Assembly: GCF_039523175.1 (NCBI RefSeq)
Contig: NZ_BAAAEU010000003.1
Location: 1 to 64,000 of the forward strand
Reading direction: 5' to 3'
Length of the DNA: 64,000 bases
From: Dokdonella_A soli
GTDB lineage: Bacteria; Pseudomonadota; Gammaproteobacteria; Xanthomonadales; Rhodanobacteraceae
Of the stretch, positions 36,612-44,141 are shown piece by piece. The number at the start of each line of letters is the position of its first letter. Positions within the stretch are counted from its first letter, which is position 1. A program made the translations under genes and the position numbers. The notes under the pieces were generated by a model. The model made no database searches. It saw only the letters and a program-made list of their open reading frames with translations, and had not been told where the DNA came from.

Positions 36612-36670
36612 GGAGCGGCTTCAGCCGCGATGCCTTTCGTCAAGAGCATCGCGGCTGAAGCCGCTCCTAC
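36612..36670. repeat. REP inverted pair (REPIN-like)
   Basis: GGAGCGGCTTCAGCCGCGAT (from 36612) and its inverted copy ending CCGCTCCTAC (36670) surround a 12-bp centre. Each arm is itself palindromic around GGCTTCAGCC. It lies between the glutaredoxin-like gene and the end of the permease gene, where a transcription-protecting hairpin would be expected. Confidence 0.88.
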
Positions 36671-36774
36671 AACATCGGAAACCCGTGTAGGGCGACGCTT
36701 GCCAGCTTGCTTGTCGTGATCACGACCGTGTTCGTCCCTGCGAGATCAACAGCTCAGCGTTCGGCGCCCCCGGT

Positions 36775-38382
36775 TCATACTGGTGGAATTTCTCCATGCG
36801 CGGCCTCGACCGACGGCGTGCGCCAGCCCGACTTCACGCCCCATACGTAGAACGCCAGCCCGATCACCGCGACCGCGGCGAGATCCCAGCCCCAGGTCAG
36901 GTAGTCGCGGCCGCCGAACTTCGCGCTGCCGGCCCAGGACAGCGCGGCGACCACCGGCAGATAGACGATCAACCACCACGCACCGCGCAGCTGGCGGCCG
37001 AAGTCGTGCCATCCGGCGCGCGCCTGATAGTAGAAATACACCGGCAGCGCGACCGCCATCAGCAGGATGATCTCGCCGGTCAGCGGCCACTTCGCCCAGT
37101 ACAGCAACTCGGTCGAGAACACGAAGGCGACCGCAGCGAGGATCGAAAGGCCGGACAGGCGGAACGGGCGATGCAGGTCCGGCGCGGTGCGGCGCAGCGT
37201 CATCACCGCGACCGGACCGGTGAGGTAGGAAATGATCGTCGCGACCGAGATCACCGCGGCAAGCGTGCCCCAGCCGCGGAAGAAGAACAGGAACAGGAAC
37301 GACACTGCGAGGTTCAGCCACATCGCCGGCCGCGGAATACCGAAGCGCGGATGCAGGCGGCCGAACAGCTTCGGCAGCGTACCGTTGCGTTCCATGCCAT
37401 AGATCATGCGCGCGGTGGTTGCGGTGTAGGTGATGCCGGTGCCGCTCGGACTGATGAACGCATCCAGGTAGAGCAACATCGCCAGCCAATGCAGGTTGAC
37501 GATGATCGCGAGCTCGGCGAACGGCGAGCGGAAGTCGATGCCGTGCCAACCCGCTTTCGCCAGCATCTCCGGCGGCACCGCGCCGATGTAGGCAACCTGC
37601 AGGATGATGTAGACGATCGTCGCCAGCACGATCGAACCGATCACTGCGAACGGAATGCTCGTGCCCGGATTGTGCGCCTCGCCGGCGAGGTTCACCGGGC
37701 TCTGGAAACCATTGAAGCTGAACACGATGCCGGCGGTCGCGACCGCCGTCAGCACCGCGGCGAAGTCGATCGCATGCGTGTCGCCATGCACGCCGACCGC
37801 GAAATTGCCGCTGTGGAAGCCGCTCGCGATGAGCGCCAGGCCGGTCGCCGCCGGCACCACGAGCTTGAACCAGGTGATCGCGGTGTTCGAGCGCGCGAAC
37901 AGCTTCACGCTCCAGAAGTTCAGCAGGAAGTAGACGATCACCAGCACCGCGGCGATCGCGAGGCCCGGCGGCGTCAGCTCACCGTGCCCATCGGGCATGT
38001 GCACGAACAGGTCCTGCGCCCACTGCCACGGCCACGAGGCCATGTACTGCACCGAGGCTTCGGCCTCGACCGGGATCACCGAGACGATCGCGATCCAGTT
38101 CGCCCACGCCGCGATGAAACCGACCAGCGAACCGTGCGAGTAGTGGCCATAGCGCACCATGCCGCCGGATTCCGGGAACATCGCGCCGAGCTCGGCATAA
38201 GTCAGCGCGATCGTCATGATGATCGCCGCGCCGATCACCCAGGCCCAGACCGCGCCCGGACCGGCAAGTCCCGCCGCACGCCAGGCGCCGAACAGCCAGC
38301 CCGAACCGATGATCGAGCCGAGGCCGGTCAGCATCAGGGCCCAGGGGCCGACATCGCGGTGGATGGCGTAGTGCTCGGACAT
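36775..38382 (-). CDS. APC-family amino acid permease
   Basis: A 535-aa inner-membrane protein with about 12 hydrophobic helices. The first helix carries the APC substrate-binding motif GLGSIIGSGWLFG, and FSFNGFQSPVNLAGEAHNPG in the middle is typical of the aspartate/proton-symporter branch (YveA/AspT-like). It imports amino acids with protons; the exact substrate is uncertain. I start at ATG 38382 (MSEHYAIHRDVGPW), seven residues from the first helix; an ATG at 38400 is an alternative. Single gene. Confidence 0.9.
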   Translation of the reverse strand: MSEHYAIHRDVGPWALMLTGLGSIIGSGWLFGAWRAAGLAGPGAVWAWVIGAAIIMTIALTYAELGAMFPESGGMVRYGHYSHGSLVGFIAAWANWIAIVSVIPVEAEASVQYMASWPWQWAQDLFVHMPDGHGELTPPGLAIAAVLVIVYFLLNFWSVKLFARSNTAITWFKLVVPAATGLALIASGFHSGNFAVGVHGDTHAIDFAAVLTAVATAGIVFSFNGFQSPVNLAGEAHNPGTSIPFAVIGSIVLATIVYIILQVAYIGAVPPEMLAKAGWHGIDFRSPFAELAIIVNLHWLAMLLYLDAFISPSGTGITYTATTARMIYGMERNGTLPKLFGRLHPRFGIPRPAMWLNLAVSFLFLFFFRGWGTLAAVISVATIISYLTGPVAVMTLRRTAPDLHRPFRLSGLSILAAVAFVFSTELLYWAKWPLTGEIILLMAVALPVYFYYQARAGWHDFGRQLRGAWWLIVYLPVVAALSWAGSAKFGGRDYLTWGWDLAAVAVIGLAFYVWGVKSGWRTPSVEAAHGEIPPV

Positions 38383-38479
38383 GCGAACTCCAGATTTCAC
38401 CGCAAACGCGGCGCGAAACCGCGATGGTCGCAGTTCGGGCGGCGAATGTCAGCGGGCAGAGTCGGGCGCCGGGGTTGGA

Positions 38480-39847
38480 TCAATCCGCCTTGCGGTCGCG
38501 CAGGCGCTTCAGAATCTCCTCGCGCGCCTCGCGCAGGATCGAGTCGCGGTCGAGGCTTTCGACGATCTCGGTCACGACGCGCTTGGGTCCTTTCTCGCCC
38601 CAGGACTTGCCGGCGATCAGGTACTTCTCGGCCGCGCGGCCGACCAGTTCAGTCGCATACCAGGCCAGCGCGCCTTGCGCCCCGGCGGTGACGACCGTCG
38701 ATAGACCGGCACTGAGGCCTTTCAGCGCCGAGGCGACCAGGTGTACGCCCCAGATCGCGCCCATCAGCGCGGCCAGTTGCGCCGAGATCACCGCGATCAG
38801 CGAGCCGGCCTCGCCCTTCGTCAGCGGCAGGCCGTAGACGCGGCCCAGGTGCATGACCAGCGCCGCGTCGAGCGCACCGGCCGCGAGCAGGTCGGCGACC
38901 GGGATCGGATTCAGCGCGACCGCGAGGCTCTTGGCTATGCAGTATTGGCGGATCACCTTGTCCGCGAGTTCACGGCGCGCCTCGGCGATGCGCGTACCGA
39001 CCTGGTCCGAGACGCGGCCGGCGAACAGGCTCGCGTTCAGCGCGGCCAAGGTGCGGCCCTCGCGTTCGACGATCGCGGTGAGCCGGTCGCGTAATGCGTC
39101 GAGATCGGGCATCTGTTCGACCAGTTCGGCATGCTCGATGCCGTCTGCATCGACGCGCAGCCGCTTCAGCGGCGCCGGCTGCGCGGCGATCGCGACGACA
39201 TCGTCGGCGCGCACGAGGCCCGTCGCGTGTTCACGCAGGCGTTCGAGCAAGTGCTTGCGTTCGTCCTCGCCGTACCGATCGGCCTTGTTCAGTGCAAGCA
39301 GCAGCGGGCGCTCCGTGCGCGCGAGCAGTTGCAAGGCATCCCGCTCGCGCTGGGTCATGTCGCCGTCGACGACGAAAACCACGAGATCACTGACACCCGC
39401 AACGTCGAACGCGAGTTTCTCGCGCGCCTCGCCATCGAGTTCGTCGATGCCCGGCGTGTCGATCAGATGAACGCCATTGCCGGCGACTTCTTGCCAGCTG
39501 CGCCGGGCGGCTTCGCGTGTCGTGCCGTGCAACACGCCGACCGTGAACGCGTCCTCGCCGAGCAACGCATTGGCCAGCGCGGACTTGCCGACGCTGACCC
39601 TGCCGAACACCGCGATGTGCAGCTCGCCGCGCTCGAGCTTGCCGAGCATCGCCTCGAGGCGCGCGAAGTCCACGGCAAGGCTGCTGCGGATCGCGGTCGG
39701 GATATCCGGATCGTCGAGCAGTGCACGCAGGCTTTCGGTGGCTTGCGCACTGTGCGTGTCGCCACGAGGTGCAGCGGCGACAGGCCGATCGCCCGCTCGC
39801 AGGAACCCGGCGCGCAAGCGTTGCCACAGTGAAACGGGACCGTTCAT
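38480..39847 (-). CDS. Era-like GTPase with C-terminal DUF697-type membrane domain
   Basis: A 455-aa protein. The G domain has P-loop GRVSVGKS (82-89), DTPG (130-133) and the specificity motif NKAD (187-190). The C-terminal part (about 300-420) is alanine-rich and hydrophobic, as in YcjF/DUF697 proteins that associate with the inner membrane (IPVADLLAAGALDAALVMHLGRVYG is one such helix pair). The function of the family is unknown; roles in stress and membrane remodelling have been suggested. A second protein of the same architecture is encoded at 44138-45637. No operon partner is obvious. Confidence 0.85.
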   Translation of the reverse strand: MNGPVSLWQRLRAGFLRAGDRPVAAAPRGDTHSAQATESLRALLDDPDIPTAIRSSLAVDFARLEAMLGKLERGELHIAVFGRVSVGKSALANALLGEDAFTVGVLHGTTREAARRSWQEVAGNGVHLIDTPGIDELDGEAREKLAFDVAGVSDLVVFVVDGDMTQRERDALQLLARTERPLLLALNKADRYGEDERKHLLERLREHATGLVRADDVVAIAAQPAPLKRLRVDADGIEHAELVEQMPDLDALRDRLTAIVEREGRTLAALNASLFAGRVSDQVGTRIAEARRELADKVIRQYCIAKSLAVALNPIPVADLLAAGALDAALVMHLGRVYGLPLTKGEAGSLIAVISAQLAALMGAIWGVHLVASALKGLSAGLSTVVTAGAQGALAWYATELVGRAAEKYLIAGKSWGEKGPKRVVTEIVESLDRDSILREAREEILKRLRDRKAD

Positions 39848-39873
39848 TCGATAGCTCGCGCGCGCAAGAATCC

Positions 39874-39985
39874 GTAGGAGCGGCTTCAGCCGCGATCGGT
39901 GTCACGACCAGAGCACACCATTCCCACCCAACCCTTCCCTTGAAGGGGAGGGCTTGAAGAGCATCGCGGCTGAAGCCGCTCCTAC
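39874..39985. repeat. REPIN with conserved interior
   Basis: The outer arm GTAGGAGCGGCTTCAGCCGC (from 39874) and its inverted copy (ending 39985) flank an interior with CCCACCCAACCCTTCCCTTG and a GAAGGGGAGGG tract. The copy at 61873-61984 has nearly the same interior, so the whole ~112-bp unit is the repeating entity. Confidence 0.88.
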
Positions 39986-39995
39986 AACGCTCTCG

Positions 39996-40535
39996 TTACT
40001 TGGCGCTCAGCACGAGATGTCCGTGCACCGACACGTCGGCGCCGATGTCGGACCAGTCGCTGCCGTTGCCAAGGCCGAAGTCGGCGCGTTTCAGCGTGGT
40101 GTCGACATCCAGCGTCGCCGTGTTCCCGTTTTCAGCGAACTTCACCTTGAGCGTGACGGGCTTGGTCTGATCGCGGATCGTCAGAGTGCCTTTGGCCTCG
40201 CTGCCGTCGGCGGCCTTCGTGAACGACTCCGTGACGAAGTGCGCCTTCGGGAACTTGCCGGTAGCAAAGAAGTCGCTGCCCTTCAGCGCGTCGTCGCGCT
40301 CGCTGCTGGCAGTGTCCGAGCTGGCGGTATCGACGTTCACGTCGAACTTCGCCTTGGCGAGATCGGCTGCGTCGTACACGATCGTCGCGTCGAACTTCTT
40401 GAACATGCCGTCGAAGGATTCGCCCTGATAACTGCCCTTGAAGGTCAGCGAACTTTTCGCGGCGTCCACGTGCCAGTCACGCGCGAACGCGGCGGCCGGC
40501 AACAGCAGGGAAGCAAGGATCAGCGTGCGCACCAT
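39996..40535 (-). CDS. YceI-family periplasmic protein (179 aa)
   Basis: A secreted lipocalin-like protein. The signal peptide is about residues 1-18 (LILASLLLPAAAFA), and the mature part starts with DWHVDAAKSSLTFKGSYQGESF, the family pattern in which a leading strand with F-x-G-x-F opens the barrel. KAHFVTESF and GHLVLSAK close it. YceI proteins bind polyisoprenoid molecules in the periplasm and are often encoded beside a cytochrome b561, as here. It follows the b561 gene by 18 bp, so it belongs to a yceI-b561-yceI operon. Confidence 0.92.
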   Translation of the reverse strand: MVRTLILASLLLPAAAFARDWHVDAAKSSLTFKGSYQGESFDGMFKKFDATIVYDAADLAKAKFDVNVDTASSDTASSERDDALKGSDFFATGKFPKAHFVTESFTKAADGSEAKGTLTIRDQTKPVTLKVKFAENGNTATLDVDTTLKRADFGLGNGSDWSDIGADVSVHGHLVLSAK

Positions 40536-40553
40536 GATGCAATCTCCTCGGAG

Positions 40554-41129
40554 TCAGGGGGTCGGACCGGATGCCGTGCGCCGGCCCGGAAGCATCCGGC
40601 GCAACACATCGTCGCGATGGTAGAAATGATGAACGAGCGCGGCTGTGGCGTGGCCTGCGGCCACCAGGATGAGCAGCCAGAACAGCCATTCGTGAGTCTC
40701 GTGCCCGATTTCCTTGAGCTGGTCGTCGGGACCTCCGGTCAGGCTCGGCATCTGCACGATGCCCCACCAGTACAGAGGACGCAGGCTGCTTGCCGAATCG
40801 AACAGCCAGCCGGATAGCGGCACCGCGAACAGCAGCACGTAGAGCAGGGCATGGCCGACGCGCGCAGCCATGACCTGTGCGTGCGACATCGTCGCCGGTT
40901 CGGCCGGGCGCACGTCGAAAAGCCGCCAGATCAGGCGCAGGATCGCGAGCAGCAGGACGGTGAGTCCGAGCGATTTGTGGAACGTGTAGATCGGGATGAT
41001 GTTCGGCTTCTTGGGCAGCTCGACCATGATGAGGCCGATCACGCCCTGCGCGAGGATCAGCAGCACGATCGTCCAGTGAAAGAGCTTGGCCACACTGCCC
41101 CAATGCGCTGTGCTGCCTTTGAGTGTCAT
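40554..41129 (-). CDS. Cytochrome b561
   Basis: A 191-aa four-helix membrane protein. Haem-ligand histidines lie in KLFHWTIVLL (helix 1), TFHKSLGLTVLL (helix 2), ARVGHALLYVLLF (helix 3) and ETHEWLFWLLILVAAGHA (helix 4), the pattern of bacterial CybB-type b561. It passes electrons between quinone and periplasmic acceptors. The ATG at 41129 is used: it sits 1 bp after the upstream yceI stop, so the genes are translationally linked. Flanking by two YceI proteins is a frequent arrangement. Confidence 0.9.
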   Translation of the reverse strand: MTLKGSTAHWGSVAKLFHWTIVLLILAQGVIGLIMVELPKKPNIIPIYTFHKSLGLTVLLLAILRLIWRLFDVRPAEPATMSHAQVMAARVGHALLYVLLFAVPLSGWLFDSASSLRPLYWWGIVQMPSLTGGPDDQLKEIGHETHEWLFWLLILVAAGHATAALVHHFYHRDDVLRRMLPGRRTASGPTP

Positions 41130-41130
41130 C

Positions 41131-41970
41131 TCAGTTATCCCCTTGTTTGGATTTCGCTGCATCACCGTCGCGGATACCCTCGATCTCGAGGCGCAGCTCG
41201 ACCGCCTCGCTGACGACGTCGGCATAGCGCTTCATGCCGAACTCGAAACGATGCAGGGTAGCGCTGGCGGAAAAGCCAGCCTTCTGCTTGAACGCGTAAG
41301 GATCGTTGCCGATGCGGTTCAGCGTGAACGCGACGTCGATCGGCTTCGTCTCGCCATGGAAATTGAGATCCCCGTGGATCATGCCATGCGTCGCGTCCCG
41401 CTTCTCGACGCTGCGACTGACGAAATGCGCGGTCGGCCAGCGACCGACGTCGAGGAACTGGCCGGATCTGACGGTGTCGTTCCATTTCGCGTCACCCATG
41501 TCGGCCGAAGCGAGGTCGATCGCGACGTCGACGCGGCTGGCGCTCCAGTCCTTGTCGTCGAACTGGAACCAGCCTTCCTTGATGCGCAGGCGACCTTGCG
41601 GATGCGAGAAGCGTTGATGCCCGACGCTGAACCAGACTTGCGAATGGACCGGGTCGAAACGATACGTTTCCGGCACCGCGCGCGCGGGTGTTGGAAACAA
41701 CAGCGACAGCGCCACGACGCTTGCGACGCCGAAACTTCCTCTCTCCCAAGCGAAGCTAGGGGGAGAGGGCTGGGGCGAGGGGGCGGGGTTGCAACGAAGC
41801 GAAACCTGGGTGCCTGCCCGGTACGCGATGCGAAGTGCAAGGCTCGTCTGCTCAGGACTGCAGCGGTTCGAGGAGAGCCGAGCCGTCGCCCCCTCACCCA
41901 ACCCTCTCCCCCAACGAAACAGCCGTTGGGGGAGAGGGCTGGAAAGCGGCGCTGACGGCGTGTTGTGCAT
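41131..41970 (-). CDS. YceI-family protein with repeat-derived N-terminus
   Basis: The conserved YceI domain runs from AVPETYRFDPVHSQVWFSV to about the end (EGIRDGD), with KPIDVAFTLNRI and FEFGMKRY in the usual places. It is a paralogue of the 39996-40535 product. The N-terminus is abnormal: a signal-peptide core and cleavage site (VALSLLFPTPARA) remain, but the frame before it runs straight into composite repeat C, with no ATG until 41970. Either translation starts at 41970 with a repeat-encoded leader, or at GTG 41715 with a very short signal, or the original start was lost by the repeat insertion. The stop is certain and the start is not. Confidence 0.7.
   Translation of the reverse strand: MHNTPSAPLSSPLPQRLFRWGRGLGEGATARLSSNRCSPEQTSLALRIAYRAGTQVSLRCNPAPSPQPSPPSFAWERGSFGVASVVALSLLFPTPARAVPETYRFDPVHSQVWFSVGHQRFSHPQGRLRIKEGWFQFDDKDWSASRVDVAIDLASADMGDAKWNDTVRSGQFLDVGRWPTAHFVSRSVEKRDATHGMIHGDLNFHGETKPIDVAFTLNRIGNDPYAFKQKAGFSASATLHRFEFGMKRYADVVSEAVELRLEIEGIRDGDAAKSKQGDN
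41737..41940. repeat. Composite palindromic repeat, copy C
   Basis: The left part has CTCTCCCAAGC/GCTAGGGGGAGAGGG and GGCGAGGGGGCGGGG. The right part has CGCCCCCTCACCCAACCCTC and a hairpin CTCTCCCCCAACG/CGTTGGGGGAGAG with a GAAACAGC loop. It lies where the signal peptide start of the downstream yceI gene should be. Same plan as copies A and B. Confidence 0.8.
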
Positions 41971-42100
41971 TCCGCCAGCTTGGCAAAAACCGCCCGGTCA
42001 CGCCAGCGTCGCAGCGTGAACGCTGTGGTGCGCTGGCATCACCCATCGGGCGACAGGAGCGATCGTGCGCGTCGTCGTTCGCACGACCGCTTCGTATGGA

Positions 42101-42577
42101 TCAGGCCGCGATGCCGTCGAGCAGCCGCGCGTAGAGTGTGTGGAACTCGCGTGCCAGCGTGCGCAGGTCCGGGTGGCCGTAACGATCGAGGCTTGCGAGC
42201 GGATCGAACCAGCGCAGGCGCACCGTCCCATCGGGTGATTCCAGCAGCGCCAATTTCAGCGGCGCCTCGATCAACGCGGCAGGATCCGTGGCGAGCAGGC
42301 GCAGCATGTAGCGCGGATGGAAGAACAGCAGTTGGCGTGCCGGACCCATCTCATGACCAGCGCGTTGCAGCAGCTTCTGCGGGTCGATCTCGTGGATCAG
42401 CCACAGATCTTCTGCAGCGAGGCGTTGCTTGAGCTGCGCGAGCGTGTCATCGAACGACAGCGCCGAAACGGCTTCACGTTGGAAGCCGGGCTGGGTACTC
42501 GGCGTGGCGTAGCGAATCGTCGCGCTTGGGCGCGTGGATGCCTCGAGGGTCTCGAGGCTCGGTCGCTGCGTGTTCAT
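42101..42577 (-). CDS. DUF302-domain protein
   Basis: A 158-aa cytoplasmic protein. The DUF302 fold is visible from SFDDTLAQLKQRLAAEDLWLIHEIDPQKLLQRAG through LLFFHPRYMLRLL to the PLKLALLESPDG segment. DUF302 proteins are of unknown function and sometimes linked to sulfur or metal chemistry. The ATG at 42577 is preferred because GAGGA lies 8 bases before it; ATG 42592 would overlap the upstream gene by 11 bp. Together with the AhpD-like gene it forms a two-gene operon downstream of a LysR regulator gene. Confidence 0.78.
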   Translation of the reverse strand: MNTQRPSLETLEASTRPSATIRYATPSTQPGFQREAVSALSFDDTLAQLKQRLAAEDLWLIHEIDPQKLLQRAGHEMGPARQLLFFHPRYMLRLLATDPAALIEAPLKLALLESPDGTVRLRWFDPLASLDRYGHPDLRTLAREFHTLYARLLDGIAA

Positions 42578-42581
42578 CGTT

Positions 42582-43127
42582 TCATTCCTCATGGCCTACC
42601 GCGACGCGCGGGAAATCGAGTTCCGGCGTGGCGACGTGGTTGAAATAGTTGGAAAAGGTGTTCAGCGCGACGTGCGCGACGATCTCGCCGATCGCTTTGT
42701 CGTCATGGCTGGCAGCGCGTACCGCCGCCAGGGCGGCGTCACTGACCCGGCCGTGGGTCGCGACCACCTCGACGGCGAAGCGTAACGCGGCGGCGGTCGC
42801 CGGATCCGCCGACTGCGCGTTGCGCGTCGCTACGAGTTCGGGCTCCGAAAGGCCGAGCTTGCTGCCGCGGAACGAGTGCGCGGACACGCAGTACTCGCAG
42901 CCGTTCGCTTCGGCGACGACCAGCGCGAGCTGTTCGCGCAGGCGTGTCGACAACGTGCCGCGGACCAGCGCTGCGCGGAAATCCAGGTAGCCGGCGAGCG
43001 CGGCCGGCGCGTTCGCCATGGCGGCATACAGGTTCGGGATGCGTCCGAGTTGCTGTTGCGTGCGTTCGAGCAGCTTGGCGGCTTCGCCTTGAGCGGCGTC
43101 GGGTGTGACCAGCGGCATGCGTGACAT
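42582..43127 (-). CDS. AhpD-like carboxymuconolactone decarboxylase-family protein
   Basis: A 181-aa helical protein of the peroxidase-related AhpD family. The redox centre is EANGCEYCVSAH: C77 and C80, with E74-type and H84 residues completing the proton relay. The preceding region (QLGRIPNLYAAMANAP, then LDFRAAL) matches the subfamily. Members act as thiol peroxidase partners or antioxidant enzymes. The gene is 4 bp upstream of the DUF302 gene and 114 bp downstream of the LysR gene, which suggests it is a target of that regulator. Confidence 0.87.
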   Translation of the reverse strand: MSRMPLVTPDAAQGEAAKLLERTQQQLGRIPNLYAAMANAPAALAGYLDFRAALVRGTLSTRLREQLALVVAEANGCEYCVSAHSFRGSKLGLSEPELVATRNAQSADPATAAALRFAVEVVATHGRVSDAALAAVRAASHDDKAIGEIVAHVALNTFSNYFNHVATPELDFPRVAVGHEE

Positions 43128-43241
43128 GGTTCTTCCTTTGCTTCAGGTCGCCCATCGCGACGTGCAACAAAGGTAGGGAACGCGCGCGCATTTCGGTATT
43201 GCCCGCCGATGCATGGTGGCCAAACGCTGCCGCATACCCGT

Positions 43242-44141
43242 TCAGCCGGCCACGGCGTCCGGTGCATGCGCGATCCGGTGCAGCTTGCCGGCGAGGAAGT
43301 CCACCGCAGCCCGAACGCGCGGCGTGTCGCGCGCATCGGCATGCAGACCCAGCCAGAGCGGACGCGCCGGTACCTCGACGGGCACCGGGACGAAACGCAG
43401 GCCGGCAAGCGCGTCGCCGTGCACACGTGCCAGGCAAGCGAGGCCGGCACCGGCAATGGCCGCCGCGGCCTGTGCTTCGCGGCTGTTGCTGCGGAACGCG
43501 ATATGCGCGCGCGCAGCATGCTGTCGCAACCAGATCGCATCGGCGACGTCGGCCAGATCCTCGGTCGTCGTCACCAGCGTGTGGCCGGCACAGGCTGCAT
43601 CGAAATCAGGTGCGCCGTTGCGCTCCAGATAGGCCGGCGCTGCGTAGAGACCGAACGCGAAGTCCGCAACCCGCCGCTGCGCCAGTTCCTGCTGCTCGAA
43701 GCGAGCCAGCCGCAGCGCGATGTCGGCCTCGCCGCGTGAGAGGTCGAACCGGCGCGATTCGCCGATCAGCGCAATCGTGAGCGCGGGGTGCAGCGTGCAG
43801 AAGGGGCCGAGCAGCGGTGCGAGCACGCGTGCGGCCAGCCATTCCGGCGCGGTGATGCGGAGCGTGCCCGACAAGCCGTTGTCGCGCGCACTCGCCACGC
43901 GTTCTGCGGCGAGCGCTTCATCCTCCATGCGCGCCGCATGCGCGAGCAGCGCGCGCCCGCTGGCGGTCGGCACGAATCCGTCCGGCGTGCGCAGAAACAG
44001 CCGCGTGCCCAGGCGGTGCTCGAACGCTTCGATGCGGCGTCCCATCGTCGGCTGGGTCGTGCCGATCACGCGCGCCGCAGCGGAGAGGTTGCCGGCGCGG
44101 GCGATGGCGAGAAAGTAACGCAGATCCTCCCAGTCGATCAT
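43242..44141 (-). CDS. LysR-family transcriptional regulator
   Basis: A 299-aa regulator with an N-terminal winged helix (WEDLRYFLAIARAGNLSAAAR, then IGTTQPTMGRRIEAFEHRLG) and a C-terminal periplasmic-binding-protein-like effector domain from about residue 90. It belongs to the group that often controls oxidoreductase genes on the neighbouring strand. Its ATG overlaps the stop of the upstream GTPase gene (ATGA, 44138-44141), so it is translated from a GTPase-regulator message. The downstream AhpD-like/DUF302 pair is the likeliest target; the inducer is unknown. Confidence 0.88.
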   Translation of the reverse strand: MIDWEDLRYFLAIARAGNLSAAARVIGTTQPTMGRRIEAFEHRLGTRLFLRTPDGFVPTASGRALLAHAARMEDEALAAERVASARDNGLSGTLRITAPEWLAARVLAPLLGPFCTLHPALTIALIGESRRFDLSRGEADIALRLARFEQQELAQRRVADFAFGLYAAPAYLERNGAPDFDAACAGHTLVTTTEDLADVADAIWLRQHAARAHIAFRSNSREAQAAAAIAGAGLACLARVHGDALAGLRFVPVPVEVPARPLWLGLHADARDTPRVRAAVDFLAGKLHRIAHAPDAVAG

